Notes: generated from the sequence alone by a model not told the origin. A stretch of DNA of 64,000 bases from Bombardia bombarda (GCA_030512295.1 JAULSR010000003.1:310001-374000), one strand, 5' to 3'. Positions 1 to 14,036 are shown, counted from the first letter of the stretch. Translations and numbers: made by a program.

Positions 1-286
1 CGGCTTAGGCGAAGCCTACTAGCATTACCTTATCTTGGTCCTTTTATTTCCTGACTCGGATAGGTCCACTCTAAGCCGACCTACCCTCGAACTTCCCACG
101 TCTTTTACAGCTGTCGATACCTGCCGTTCGAACCCCACTGGCAAGTCGGAAACTACGAAGATGGCTCCTCCACATAAACCGGGAGGTTTCCTCCTAGACA
201 TGCATGGAGGGGGACCTGTTGCTGTAAAAATATATACCCAAATACAACTCGATTCAGCTCCATAACTTTCAGTGACCCATTAATGA

Positions 287-3200
287 TCACTTTTCCAGGG
301 GAAAGTATATCTTGATTTCCACCTCGTTAGCCCATCCACTCTCAAGCCCCATCTCTTTCCATGCCGTCTCGATATCAACCTCCAAAACATGTTCATCTGT
401 CCTGCTGACAGACACTGTGTGTGGCGGTATTGGTTGTCCCTGGATCGTGGCCATAAAGTCGTCCAGGACCGACAACTCTGGAAGTACTGAGATGTACATT
501 CCTAAGTAGCCACCAACAGCATTAGCACAGCTCTGTATATCACCTATTGACAGAAGAAAATGAGTATCTTACCCAAAATCCCCAGAGCTTTCAGATTACT
601 ATGGATGAACAGCCTTCCGTTCTCCAGCGGCTCAAATCCGCTATTCAGTATAGCTGCGCACCCCGTCATCTTGCCGACAAGACCCAAGTTCGCCACCCAA
701 ACTCGACCGCGCGATTCGCTGTCAAACGCCGACAGCGGGAACGCGCATAAAATATCGTAGCCTTCAACATCAAGGGAGACGGTAAGCAGCGAGGCAGACG
801 AGCCGGGTTGGAGCGGCGGCGTGACCTTGCCGCTTGCATGAGAGCGCACAACATAGCGCATAGAGGACAAGACACCCGAGAAACGTGCGAGGGGCACTAT
901 TTCCGTCAGCGGTTGGGCCGAGATATTGAAGATACCCATGATCGGTGTCCCCGTGACCGCCCTCCCATGATAGGCACCAATCTTGAGCAAGCTGAGGTCA
1001 TCATAGTTGACGTATTGATCGATAGTCCGCCCGAGCACGCTTGGTCGGAATACTACCGTCCTGCCGCGCGTCGTTGTTCCTGTCATCTGGTTGATCAGAT
1101 CAATATCATGCTCGCCGGGCACGTCCGTGATATAAACAGGGCCGCCGCTCACACAGCGAGCTGCGGCATGAAACCCCGCATAGATATTGGTGGTCTGGAA
1201 CATGTCCCAGTCCGGGATGATATTCAGGTGCTGGGTCAGCAACGTGTTGTGTGCATTTGACCAGACATGCCACGGGTGCGAAGAGGGGACTTCAGGGAAG
1301 AAGTCGTCCGAATTGCGACACAAGACAGTCGGCCTGTTGCGCGGCAGCTGAGAATGGAAGATTATCTGGGGAGACAGAGACATGCAAGAAATAACCTTGC
1401 TGCTGAAGTGGCGGAGGGAAGCCACTGTCCACGCATCGAGGTAGGTGTTTATAAGCTCTGTCCTTGCCTTGGCCGAAACCAAAGTATCCAACAGATATTG
1501 ACCGTCCGTCTTGACACCGTCAACCCCAGATTCGGAGAGAAATCGATAGAAATCGTCGTAGAACTGCTTCACATCCTCTTTGGCAGCGACTGTCATTTTG
1601 CCGTCAATCGGTAGGTTTCTGCGCTCGACATCCTCGCGGACTACCTCGATCGTTTTATAGGTTTTGGCGAGCTTGCCATTGGGCGATAGACCTGCCCAGT
1701 ATCCTAGGATTGTGTGCCAGACGGCGATGTGTTGTATATTCTTGTGCTTGGACCGGATTTCGGATAACAGGGCCTTGAGCCCCTTGGGGAAAGTCTTGGG
1801 CTCGGCTTCAAAGTTATTCAAGCCGTATTGCCATTGACCTTCCCCTCTGTAGTCGATATCTTGCCAACCGTCGTCAATTATCAAGCTTGAGATTTTGATG
1901 TTATCTTCAGCCAACGTGTCTATTGCCTTCAAGAGCTTTTCGTCTGTCAACTTTTGACCCAGGGCATTCCACGTACCTAATTATAATGTTAGATTCGCGT
2001 TGCTAGTCAAGATAGGTGGTTATCACACTCACAATAGCCGAGTCCATCATACCAGTTCTCATACCACTGTGGCTTCACACCAAGGTCAAGTGCAGCCATC
2101 TCCTTTGATATTTCCGATTCGACCAAAGTATTTTGCTCGGATAGCCTGGTTGCGGCGACGAGGCTACGGGCCTCATACATGACGGCAGCATTTGCACTCT
2201 CAAAGTTGTCGCCAACAGCCACCAAGATAGTCCCGAACCCGGCCTCTGTGTGGTCATTTCGTATCTGGTATGGTATTAGCAACTGTTCTGAATCACCTTG
2301 TGATATGTCTTGTTGACACGATGCGCATACATGGAGTACTAGCTGATCAGAGTCGTCGCTGCGGAAGAGGGTCATGATGTCGTCCAAGCCGCTCAACCCC
2401 AGAAAGACTAGGTGTTTGCCCTGTGGAGAGAGAAAGGAACAGAGCACGGCATCTTTGTCAAGTCCGAATTTGGTCTTGCCATGTCGCGGAGCAAGCCAAG
2501 GCGTCCAGCTTCTGACCAATGCAAACCATCTATCATTGATCATCAGCATTAGAACCGGGACCTGGGCTTCCAGGACAGCGAGACAAGGGTTTCCAGACAT
2601 AATCCAAATAGACCACTTCCGCGATTCTTACCTCAGAAACTGTCCCCATGGAACGCCAAGAGGAATATCTGTGAAAGTAGAGTTCTCATCCTTTGCACTG
2701 TCCACGGGAGCTTGAATGGTCCACAATCTGGTTCCTGGACACTGGCTCATGCGAGACTTCCACTTGAGGTCTGGATTGAGGCCATGAATCAAGTCTGGTA
2801 GATCCTCGGTGTCACTCTGCTGGACTGGGCCCTGGTCGATTATCACAAGACCGTCAGCCAGCCCTTGCTCATCCCGAATCCATCTCCAGTCATGGTCAGG
2901 GCCTTGACGGAATTTGATGGTGAACATCAAGGCAGACTCCACAGTCAACGTAACCGTGTAGTGTAGGCGGGAAATTTGGCCAGTAACGTCGTGGATTATG
3001 GATGGTTGGTGTTTCTCCTCACTAGGATCAAACATAACCTCTGCCCATCCTTGCCCATTTCCAGGAGCTGTACCGCTAGAATACCACAAAGCCACCTGCC
3101 ATGGCTCAGCAGCGGCACTCTTGGAAACTTCTAGTACGGCATGAAATGCCACGATCGAGTTATTGACCTGGGAGACCTGCTCCAGAGGTGGATACGTTGC

Positions 3201-3305
3201 AATGAAGGCTGTCATATCCTCTGGGGTAACAATCTCTGGCAGTTTCTGGTCCGGGATGAAGGCGGCCTGGAAGACGGGCTTTGGGTCGAAGTCACACGAA
3301 GTCAT
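287..3305 (-). CDS. Raffinose synthase / Sip1-type alpha-galactosidase (GH36-like)
   Basis: Four exons: 3305-2632, 2529-2033, 1976-573, 501-287, giving 929 aa; all junctions are GT-AG and keep frame (for example ...GQFLR joins WFALV, GLGYC joins TWNALGQ). The protein matches the plant seed-imbibition/raffinose-synthase family found in many fungi: LIIDDGWQ near residue 424, VDGVKTDGQ near 548 (the K-x-D Asp is the expected nucleophile) and PDWDMFQT near 640 (expected acid/base). These place it in the GH36-type (beta/alpha)8 fold acting on alpha-galactosides; the substrate in fungi is not established. No signal peptide is visible, so it is probably intracellular. The first in-frame ATG is used, but Met31 (3215), just before AFIATYPPLEQ, is where the conserved family sequence begins and could be the true start. 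Confidence 0.9.
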
Positions 3306-4097
3306 TAATAGGTAGTGTCCAGAAGGCTGCAGAAACGCTATTCACGTAACCAGTGCAGCTCTTCTCAACGACAGCGAGGCTCGGATCGACAGGAAGAGTG
3401 AATTGAGCAGGCTGACTGCAGTCGGTTGGATGACGCGAGGTTAGGCGCACGACGTGCACGACGTTCGCTGTAAGTGCCCGACAACTGGAAAAAAACGGAA
3501 GCCAATTGGCGGAATAATGTCCAATGCAAGTGGTGTCCATTTACCTATCTAACCTCTTTAGAGCTGGGAACCAGAGCAGCGCAGCTACTGAAGTAGAAGG
3601 ATACCCGTAGGACCTGCAAGTTAATTCCATTTAAATGAATGGTCTTGGTAGCTGCACCGTGTCCCAGTGCGCCTTCTCAAGCAAAACGAAATTGGTACGA
3701 CATTGCATGTCAACATGGATCTTGCGATTGCTTCAGGTGCTCTGGCAGCTAAATGAATGTGCGACACGGAGAAAGAGCGCGCCAAGAACTTGAAGCTTCG
3801 GCAGCTGTTTGTTCAATGCCAACGACTGGAACCAACGTCAACGGTGGAAGGGAAGGACCAAGCTCTTAAAAGCACGTACCACCCACCAAGCTCCAATGGC
3901 AGAGAGCGAGCTGGAACAGGCATGACGCAGCACGTGACATGTGAAAGCGCGCCAGTCAGCAGCAAGCTCGGGCCCGGGCGTTCCCGGGCATCTATTGCCT
4001 GGGAAGTGAGGCAAAATTAACGACTTTTTTGATTGATGCGAGGTCTCACCCTTTCCTGCAAACCGCTCATCCCACCGACCTCACCCCCATCGACCTC
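3306..4097. promoter_or_regulatory. Divergent intergenic region, hydrolase / beta-MPP
   Basis: This 792-base spacer must hold the promoters of both flanking genes. The perfect palindrome GCCAATTGGC at 3501-3510 contains overlapping CCAAT and ATTGG boxes, as bound by HAP/NF-Y complexes, which is an inference here. A short run of T (4024-4029) precedes the beta-MPP leader. A minus-strand ORF at 3540-3292 is not in frame with the hydrolase and I do not regard it as a gene. Confidence 0.5.
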
Positions 4098-5728
4098 ATG
4101 GCGTCCCGGAGACTAGCTCTGAACCTGGCGCAGGGCCTGCGTGGCCGAGCTGGAGGCCTTTCTGTGCCGTTCAGGCGAGGCCTGGCGACGCCTCACAGCG
4201 CTCCCGGCATCAAGACCCAAACCACAACACTGAAGAATGGTCTGACCGTGAGTATCTTGACCACACCTCGTCAATTGGCTCTCCGCAAGCTCGCCCGAAC
4301 CTCCCACTGACCCCAATGGCTGTTCTAGGTCGCGACCCAATACTCCCCCTATGCGCAGACCTCGACCGTCGGCATGTGGATCGACGCCGGCTCGAGAGCA
4401 GAGACTGACGAGACAAATGGCACTGCGCACTTCCTGGAGCATCTGGCCTTCAAGGGAACGAGCGGCCGGACGCAGCAGCAGTTGGAGCTTGAGATCGAGA
4501 ACATGGGTGCCCACCTCAACGCCTACACCTCGGTTTGTCTGACGTACCCCCTGGCTCCCATCAACCCGTCTCTAACCCTCGACAACAGCGCGAGAACACC
4601 GTCTACTTTGCCAAGGCCCTGAACGAGGACGTGCCCCAGTGCGTCGACATCCTGCAGGATATTCTTCAGAACTCCAAGCTCGAGGAGTCGGCTATCGAGC
4701 GTGAGCGCGATGTCATTCTGCGCGAGTCGGAGGAGGTTGAGAAGCAGCTCGAGGAGGTCGTCTTCGACCACCTCCACGCTACCGCATACCAGCACCAACC
4801 CCTCGGCCGCACCATCCTCGGCCCCCGCGAGAACATCCGCGACATCACCCGCACCGAGCTCAGCAACTACATCAAGACCAACTACACGGCCGATCGCATG
4901 GTCCTCGTTGGCTCCGGCGGTGTCCCCCACGAGAACCTGGTCGAGATGGCCGACAAGTACTTCTCCAAGCTGCCCGCATCGGCTCCCCAGACCAGCGCCT
5001 ACCTTCTCTCCAAGAAGAAGCCCGACTTCGTCGGCTCCGATGTCAGAATCCGCGATGATACGATCCCGACCGCTAACATCGCCATCGCCGTTGAGGGTGT
5101 CAGCTGGGGCGATGATGACTACTTCACCGCCCTGGTCACCCAAGCCATTGTCGGCAACTACGACAAGGCCCTCGGCAATGCGTCCCACCAGAGCGGCAAG
5201 CTCAGCAGCTACGTCCACCAGAACGACCTCGCCACCAGCTTCATGAGCTTCTCCACCAGCTACAGCGACACTGGGTAAGCACATACTCGCTGTCTGATTG
5301 CCAAAAGGCATATCCACTAACAAACAAATCTCGTGTGCAGTCTTTGGGGTATCTACCTGGTCACCGACAAGCTCGGCTTGGTCGACGATCTCGTCCACTT
5401 TGCTCTCCGCGAGTGGACCCGTCTGGCCCGCAGCGTCACCGAGTCGGAGGTTGAGCGCGCAAAGGCCCAGCTCAAGGCATCCATCCTATTGTCCCTCGAT
5501 GGCACCACCGCCGTGGCCGAGGACATTGGCCGGCAAATCGTCACCACCGGGCGGCGCATGAGCCCCGGCGAGATCGAGCGCATCATCGACGCCGTCACCG
5601 CCAAGGACGTTATGGAGTTCGCCAACAAGAAGATTTGGGACCAGGACATTGCCGTCAGCGCCGTTGGCAGCATCGAGGGTCTGTACGACTACGCCAGAAT
5701 CCGGGCCGACATGACGAGGAACTTTTAG
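4098..5728 (+). CDS. MAS1: Mitochondrial processing peptidase beta subunit
   Basis: Four exons: 4098-4247, 4329-4532, 4589-5274, 5341-5728, coding 475 aa. The enzyme removes presequences from imported matrix proteins; in Neurospora the same beta-MPP protein is also core subunit I of the bc1 complex, which is family knowledge and not shown here. The catalytic zinc motif HFLEH is at residues 84-88, preceded by GMWIDAGSRAE and followed by the M16-family region ERERDVILRE. The N-terminus (MASRRLALNLAQGLRGRAGG) is Arg/Ala-rich with no acidic residues, a typical matrix-targeting presequence. The last intron has a clear CACTAAC branch site. The ATG at 4098 is chosen because it starts this presequence; a non-ATG upstream extension in the same frame is not needed. 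Length and gene structure are ordinary for the family. Confidence 0.97.
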
Positions 5729-8610
5729 ACGATTGGGGAAGGAGAGAAAAGGAGCGCGAAAGGGTGGGGAGGGTGACCCAGGTTCAGTTGTATTATAATA
5801 GGTGTTGCATTAAACAGCCCCATTTGTACTGTAGGGTCTCGGGGCGGTAGACATAGAGCAAAAATCAACTGCTTAGTTGCCTAGAGAAGAAGCTTATTGA
5901 TGGGCCCTTTCTTACGTTGTATTAGGAGCTGTGGGGCTGCTCTCTCTCTATCTCTTACTTGGTCTCTCTGCATACCTGGCTGGGTTGGACGATAGGTTAC
6001 CTGGAGGTTGCCGTTTGGCTAGTAGTTCTTCTCAAACATCTGTTTCTTTTGTTGATAGACTTTAATTGGTGGTTCGGGCTTGTAGTTTGACCAATGGTGT
6101 AAGTGGTTCGTGGATACGGGATGTTGGCGTTTGTCGTCTTATGCTTTACATGAACTTGATCCTTTTGTTGAATATCGTCCCATGACTTACTTGGCAAATG
6201 ATGTCTATCTGGGTAGATTTACTTGACTCCCTACTATTGATGCCGGTGCCGAACCTATCTTATAAAAAACGCAGGTGCCTACCTCGTTACTGACTAGGTG
6301 GAATAGTGAATCTGCTCGCTCAATCTGTGACGACTGTGCCACGCTGACTGATATGGACAGAAATGCTGCCTATCACATTAAATTATATACGAAATTGGTG
6401 AGGAAGGGTAAATATTGCTATAGTAATGAAAGCTACAGGGAAAGGCTTTGACGTAGTCAGTTGACAAGTAGACTGCACCAGGCCATATTCGGGGCATGGG
6501 TCGAGACGTGTACGCCTTCTTGTGTGCTCTGACGTTGCCGTGTTGTAGTGTAATAGAGAGACTCATGCCTAAAAGAATGTTATATAGATCTACTGAAGCG
6601 GAGTCTATCTTAGAGATAGGTGATGTTACTATACTGCGGGACGAAGGACAGAGAAGAGGAACAGCAAGGTTTGTTGGTGATTGCGAGACACATCATATGT
6701 TGATGTCACCACGACGTCTGGTCAGACTTCCAGTCTCCCTATGTTTGTCTCAGCAGTGGCACCGCTCCAGAGAGGAGGGAACCGCTAACCAGTTTCTGTA
6801 CACCCAACTCATTCATTCGTCTATACATTTGTTGTTGTGTGAAGTGATGGGTTTGTTGTCCAACAGTGAGCGTCTTGTGCGGAGCGACCTGTCAATGACC
6901 ACAGATAGTACTGTAACATTGCGAATGGCAAAGTCCGCACAATGCCATGATACTACTGTAACACCTACGATGAATTATGTATCTCTCGGCTCTTCCGTAT
7001 GCTCGTGGGATATAGAATGATAAGGACTCGGAGCTGTACGACTGATACTGGAAGCTAGCAACAGCTTTCCGATGTGACGGAGTGTAGGGAAGATTTGCAG
7101 GACATAGCAGTCTTCTGCATCACGTAGCTTTTAGAAGTCGGCTCAGGGGTAGACTCCGAGCCATCATTTCCCTTTCGTCATTCACCCGAGTGAGGATCTT
7201 TAACCACCACGTGAATATGAACGGAGAAGAGCAGCAGAGCCACAACACAAGCCACGGAGAATATACGATGTAGAGAGATGGTAACAAAATGGTAGCAGTG
7301 GTATATTCAATGACAAAATGTGTATCTTTGTCTATTTTCCATCTTTTGCCCACCTTGTATATTGCATCGTCCTTATTTCTATTTACTACATCATCCACTG
7401 CAATACCGAAGCCTATGCTGGGAGTAAGATCGACTCGGAGTTAGCTTTACAGTTAGTGAGGATTTGGAGGTTTGGAACATAATAATGGAAATGTGCTAAA
7501 ATATATAATAGAAAGACGGCACAGCTATTTGGTGTATGCCCCCTACACACTACACAGTTAATAGATTGTTAGACATCTATTGCAGATATGTTGTTTATTA
7601 TGCTCCATATTTCTTCGATGTATACCGCAGGGCTAACGCTTTACATTTATACTGATGTTGACTGTGAAACGAGAGGCTTACGCGTTGGCGGGTATGATAC
7701 TTGTTTCCTTAACCCATCGGTGTCACACGTCCTCATTTAACTATCTCACTGGCCTCCACTTCATGCGGTGATCACCAATAGCATTTGATAATTGTGCTGA
7801 AGTGACAATCAGAGGTAAATTTACAGTAAGAGGCTACAAGGTCTGGGTAGAACCGGGCGCAGCGTCTATGAGCAGTCTTGAGAACATAGCAATGTAAAGC
7901 AAACAGTGTTTTGAAGAGATCATCATGGGCTCTTATTATCCCCTCAACATTCTTCGACAAGATACAGGACGAGACGCACGACAAATATACCGCAGAAACG
8001 GACCCGAAGTTTGTTACTTTAACACTAAGACTGAAATATCAGGCTATTGGCCTGAACCATAAAGTCGATAGACAAACAGATCAAACAGGCCGCCGTCTTA
8101 AATTTCCACAACTCGAACGAGCACTTATGGTCACCAATGCCACATCAATACGGGGCCGCCACGTGTAGTCAAACGGACTTTGGAATGCACGATATGAACA
8201 AAGCTATGTCGTAAGACGAGGACCAAGCGACTGGCCACGCGACAAGGTCAGACCAGATAGAGGATAGGAACGGGATGAAGCAGAGAAAAAACACAGAGTT
8301 TCGTCCCGGGACGGCATTTGCTTTGAGGTGACGCCAGCTACATGCAGAGTAAGTAACGGGTGCAGGCATGGTCTGATGCATACAGCGTGCAGATACACAT
8401 ACACAGAGCCTGTCTCGACTCACGACCGTGTGACCAAGGGGAAACAGTTCAGGAAGCCCGAGCGGGGGGAACAATAAAACCTCATGAACAAAACACACAC
8501 AAACGAGTCTGATGCCCGAAAATTGTGCAAGATGCTTCAAGTTGTAGTTGTTGTCCCACGTTACCAGGACACTCGGGACATGATTTGTTTCAATAGCTTC
8601 ACCAAACACT
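5729..8610. other. Gene-poor, AT-richer intergenic stretch (first half)
   Basis: After the beta-MPP terminator region I find no convincing gene. Open frames here (for example 6496-7020, +) have no recognisable domain, no supporting splice pattern and unnatural composition. The sequence is visibly more AT-rich than the flanking genes, especially 6200-8100, as expected for decayed or non-selected DNA. No tRNA, 5S rRNA or terminal-repeat structure was seen. Confidence 0.5.
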
Positions 8611-11600
8611 CGTAATTGTTTGTACTTTGTAGCACCCTAGAGAACCCCAAAGACAACCAGACCCTTGCAACCCGTCGGCGGTGGGGGATTCTAACGACCA
8701 AAGCTCCGGAACAGACTGTTGCTTGCGACCAGGCAATAATCGAGGTGGGATGGGAATATGAGGTTAAAGTTTATTTGTGCTGGCTTCCGTGGGCCGTGAT
8801 AGCCGTCCGCATTCACTGTGTCATACTTGCCCCGCCAGTCCGTGTGGTGCCCATCCCAAGTGCGAGAGCTAAAAGCTGAAGCTGGAATAGGGGCCACTCA
8901 GCTGGGCGGCATGATGATGCCGAGATGGTCGGAGTCGGAAAGGTCAGATATTTGTCAAAGTGAGATCCGGGATCGGCTTCTCTACCTAAGGTGGTTGGGG
9001 AAATGGGCTCAGCCATCAAGTTTCTCAGTAGTGCATCATGGAGATTGCGTGTCCAGTGTGGCTCTGCTAAACTACCTCAAGACTGACAAATATTATGAGC
9101 ACGTGAATAATAGGCTCAGATAAGGGAACTTTGTGGTCGAGGGGGGTCTCGATCGCGCGCCGGGTCGGGTTAAGATCGGGAGACGTGCAGCTGTTTTCTG
9201 GAGATGGCGAACCACATCGCCCCGCCCCCGCTTTAACCTGTATCAGGGTCTCCATATCAGCTGCAGCCAAGTAAGGTTGCCAAGCCTGTTTTTTGTTGTT
9301 GTTAACGTCAACCTCTACCCAGCGAGCCCAGCAAGCGATACGGCTGGATGGCTCGTTTGGGCAGGAGGATACCACCCACCACCCATTGACCCTCACAGCG
9401 CCCTAGACTAGACGAAACAGGAAGGGTGGTGGTGGCCCGGAGTACGGATACGGACTCGAGCATGGAATCATTTCTCAGCGCCGTCGACCTACATGCCGGT
9501 ACCATGCTGTAGAGAATGGCAGCATTCGTACCATACTCAGCTGTGGTGTTGGTATTCAGGTATACTCCGCCATTCCTTGAGAAAGATGATGTAACGCGGC
9601 ACGACAACTCAATTCGAACACAAGGCCGTGCCAAGTCAAAACAGCTGACCGCAACGCTCGGTTTAACTGATAAAATTCAAATGTCCATCCACAACGGGAA
9701 AATAATCGTCCCTCTGAACTTGCTCGTCTTAGCAGCGAGGATTTGCCCCCTTTTTTTTTTTTTTGCTTTTTCCTGTCGGACAGAGCAAGTTTATAATTGC
9801 GGCCAGGACACATTGGCTGACAGGGGTCTGGTCGATCTCGCCTGAGCTATTGCGATAAATGACAAGCAGTGGAGATCAAGATTGGCTCGATGGGAAGATT
9901 GAGAATGGAGATGTGGCTTGGCTGGGCTGCCATCGGGGTCGCCAAGAGCTTACTCTCACACACAGGACGGAGAAGGGTGCATGATGCAGACGGACAGTGA
10001 ATGATGCCCTGATAACGCGGCTGCATCACTGTTCGGTCTACCGTCAGTGTTCATTGTTGTGGCCAGTATTTGTGCCTCAACAACAAACAACACACAACCC
10101 ACAACATCGCTTGTTCTTTGCGAGCAATCCCAACCATCTGGGCTCCCGCCAACCATCACGTTTCCGCCGTTTCCCGCCCGCCCGTCCGCCTGTCACGCCG
10201 TCGTCGGAACCGTCAGAGGTCAGACAACAACCGTGGCGTCCGGTGTGCTGGTAACGTCTACTTTCTCGCCTACAGTTTCTACAACCAGCAAACAATAATC
10301 GTAGCCCAGACCCAGTGCTGTGGACCTTTGGGATTGTTGGTGTACTCGGTGTTAACCGCGTTGGCACAAGAAAAAGCTTCGGGGATCACATAGATGTACT
10401 GCTGTTAGTGAACCTTATTTTTAATATGGCAAATTTCATCGCTCTACATGCCCTAGTAACAGGCAAAGCATAGTGGTACTTCGGCTGTTAGGGCATTGAA
10501 CCAGTGTCTGGGAGCAACACTTGCGCAACAGACGGGAGTGGAAAAGAAGTCGAAGCGCGGGCCAAAATGCACGTCTCTTCTCTCTCGTTGAATTCATGAC
10601 AAAACACTTTTGAGGGCCGAGGACGATCGCCAGCATCCCAGGATTTTGCTGTGTCCACGTCACCCAACCCAGGAACTCGTTCCGCTTACGACAGACGGAC
10701 AATCGCACGTAATAAGGCAGTTCCAGGGAACCCAGAAACAAGAGCATAACCCCAGACGGTGTGCAATGCACTAATAAAGCGGCAGAGCAGAGCAGCTCCT
10801 CGGGCTCCTCGTCTTAGCCGCCGCATCTGCGTTTACAGAAAATGGTAGGGATCAGCGCGCCTTGGCATCACATTGACAGCAGCCGCGATGCATGATCCAC
10901 CACAAATAATCTCGTCAATCTCATCTTAAATGCGATCGCGTACTGTATGTGATATATTCATAATATAGACATCAATCACTGTACATTCCATTTACACAGT
11001 AGTGCCTCAAGAGTGTGCATATGCCTCAGAATTTGCCAAATGGCTACCCATCTACATATGGACAGAGGTGGTATTAAGTATCCTGTAGATGTAGGGCGCA
11101 TGCAAGGAGGCTTTTTGCATCCTTTGTTCTCCCTCATTTGCTTTCCCGTTCCTGAGACACGGCGAAGTGGCACAAATGGGACCAACACGGTCGCAGCGCA
11201 CCGGGTGTTCAGGCCGGGCAAAATCCTCCATTCCAGTCGCCGACACTATAGAGATCACAGACAAACGTGCTATTTTTTTTGTTGCTTTGCGTAGAGTAGT
11301 TAAAACATCTTCCGAAAACCTTGTATTTATAAGTAGAGGAAACTAAAGTAGGATCGAGATAAGTACCTAGCGGCGGGAGGGTTTGCAGAACCCAGCAGGT
11401 TAAGGGTTTCATCTAGAGGTCAGGGTTGCCATACCACAGTACTGCACACCTGCATACAGGCTAGGTAACCCAGTCAATTGAAGATGAGGGCGGCGGGTAC
11501 GGAATCAAGGAGTCCTTTGATTTCAAGGTTCATTGGCTGTATGATCTCAGGCTCAGCCTGTCCCGCACCATATGGTCGCCAGCAAAGACGGGCGCAGATG

Positions 11601-12451
11601 GGATGAGGTGACTTGAGGAATTGAAAATTCATAACCTACGGAGATGGCCTAAGTGGTTTGCTTTCTGGTCTGACCTGACAGCAGTGCGGTGGTCGTAGAT
11701 GAGTGTGCGTGATCGATGATGCGTTGCCTCCGTTCGGAATTCCAGTTCCAATTGCATCACCCAGGTTCCTTGTCAATCCGCCTCTTCCGGATCCCTTCTT
11801 GTCCAACCCCCCCTTCCCCCCTGCGATTTTGGCCTGGGCAAACACAGGCTAGCCCGGCCCACTTTCTGGGCGACTACCTACTTTATCACTTTGTTCATGG
11901 GTAGCACAGCCCGCTCCTACCCCCCGATCTCCGACTCCTTACTGGTTGAACCCCCCTCGAGCCCCCCAAATCCTGCCCCGGGCGTGCCTGCTTCAGACTG
12001 TGTCGCCCCGACCGATGCTAACAATTTCCCTCGCCATCTTTGGTTTCAACGTGGTCCAGGCCGCTTCGTCGTCCAGCACCAGCAACTTCTCCACTTTCTG
12101 AGCTCACCACGCTTTAACCATCCGCTCAAGCCGGACATCACGAGTGTCTCCCGGCCTTCCTAGGGATTCACTCTTAAACAAGCCCGCCGTTGAAATTGTG
12201 GTCGTGTTACTGCATTTTCACGTTCTGGTCTACTGCCGACCGACGCCTCGATACGGCGCTGGAGATTCCCCCAGCAGTCGGTAGTAGCAGCAGCAGGCAT
12301 CGTGCATCGACGACCTCCCTCTGTCCGCATCGATCAATGCCAACGCCTAGGTGCGCTCCCGTCGTCAACAGCTGACAACCGGATGGATACCCTGCGACAG
12401 TGAATCGTCTCCATCGCCACTGAGTATCCAGGGCACCTGTCGATCGCGAAA
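8611..12451. other. Intergenic stretch upstream of the RING protein (second half)
   Basis: No gene is supported. Notable content is a run of 14 T at 9751-9764 and a pyrimidine-rich segment at 11740-12430, which probably belongs to the promoter and leader of the RING gene starting at 12452. Several short frames overlap on both strands without recognisable protein features. Confidence 0.5.
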
Positions 12452-14036
12452 ATGCCATTCATCAATCCAGCCGCCGTGGTAGAAGGGGCGCGCATGGTAG
12501 CGAGGCAAGCGCAAGTGCCGCCAATCTCGTCTCCAGCATCGTCTCTCGCGTCAGCAACATCGAGTGTCTCGTCAGCCATCACGTCGGCCATATCATCCGC
12601 TTCTTCCATTACATCCTCAGCAGCCATAACGAGTGCTGCCGCTACTTCATCGGCTCCTGAAACCACCACGAGTGCTGCAGGAACCCCCGGGGGCCAGCAG
12701 AGCGGCGGCTCTAGCTCATCTCCACTCCTCTTCTTTGTTGCCTTGGGCTTCGGAGTTGTCTTCACAAATCTCTGGTAAGTAGTAGGACGGCGTCACATAG
12801 GTCCGTCAAGATTTGGCTGTCTAATACTGCCATAGGATCATCGTCGGCGTCAAATACTGCTTCAGATACAACGCGCGCAATCGTGCTATGCGTATGAACG
12901 GCGAAGATGGAGAGCCGATTAACATGGAGAACATGCCTCGTCCCCACCGCCGTAGGCGCGAAAAGAAACTGATGACCATGGATGAGGTGAACGAGAAGTT
13001 CCCGATGCTGAAGTACAAAACTTGGGTCGCGAGTCGAGCACAGGAAGGTCTCCCCACTCGCGGCGGCGTCACCGCTCCCCCAAGCCGCGCGAACAGTCTG
13101 CGCGACGTTGATGGCGTTGTTCCTGAGCTTCCTTCTAAGGAGCGCCAGTCGACAGATGATAAGCCAGCAGCGAGTGCGATAGGGGACACCGCCACTGTCG
13201 AACCCCAACGCCCGCAGCACACATCCAAGGATAGTGCATCGAGCACCTTCGATCCTAAGGCTAGGATATCCACCGATGAGAACGTTCCGCCTACGACTTC
13301 CGATTCAGCAGCGACATCCAAGGACGAGAACCGGGTCTCGCAGTACGAGGACGATGAAGAGGACGAGCACATTAACGCGGCGCTCCCTCCCGAGTGCATG
13401 GGAACTTCAGGTGATACATGCGCCATCTGTATCGACCAGCTTGAGGATGACGACGATGTGCGCGGTTTATCCTGCGGACACGCCTTCCATGCCGTCTGCT
13501 TGGACCCCTGGTTGACGAGTCGGAGAGCATGCTGCCCTCTGTGCAAGGCGGATTACTACACCCCTAAGCCTCGCCCGGCAGCCGCCGAACCTGGCGATGC
13601 TACTACCGCGCCCACAGGAACTGTTATCGTCACGATATCAAGTGACCCACGTACGAACCGAATGAATCTCCCGGGGAGACCCGGACGCACTTTCCTCGGC
13701 ATTCGACGCACTATCGTACCGGTGGCTGTGTCGGGCCAGCCTTCCCCCACGAGCAGTTCTGGCCAGACCAGCCCGTCTCACCCTCCAACAAATACCTCCC
13801 CCAACATGTTGTTTGCTCGCTTGCGCAATGGGGGCCATGGTGCTTCCCCTGCCTCTGGTCGGGCTTCAGCTCAGCCAACAGCTTCCGGCCGATCGGGCTT
13901 TATGTCGAATGTTCGAGGTGCTCTCCCGGCATTGTGGAACGGCAGGGCACATAACAACCAGACCGGGGCGACACGCACTAACCCAGTAGTTACACCTTCC
14001 AATCTTGAAGCTGCTACTCGAAATCCAATTTATTAG
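12452..14036 (+). CDS. Membrane-anchored RING-H2 finger protein (putative E3 ligase)
   Basis: Two exons, 12452-12774 and 12836-14036 (61-nt intron splitting a Trp codon), 507 aa. Order: a Ser/Ala/Thr-rich N-terminal region (residues about 25-90), one hydrophobic segment PLLFFVALGFGVVFTNLWII (about 92-112), a basic stretch RPHRRRREKK (about 135-144), a low-complexity linker, then a RING-H2 domain at about 303-344 with the pattern CAIC...C-G-H-x2-H-x2-C...CPLC, so all eight zinc ligands are present. The tail is Pro/Ser/Thr-rich. The architecture (luminal or extracellular O-glycosylatable stalk, one TM, cytosolic RING-H2) resembles other fungal membrane E3 ligases involved in protein sorting or quality control; substrate and compartment cannot be read from sequence. 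No cleavable signal peptide is obvious. Confidence 0.87.

Noticed and set aside
3292..3540. Extra N-terminal exon for the Sip1-type hydrolase
   Set aside because: The frame differs from the hydrolase and no donor/acceptor pair linking it was found; the family normally starts near YPPLEQ.
6496..7020. 174-codon open frame in the AT-rich stretch
   Set aside because: No domain, no homologous pattern and atypical composition.
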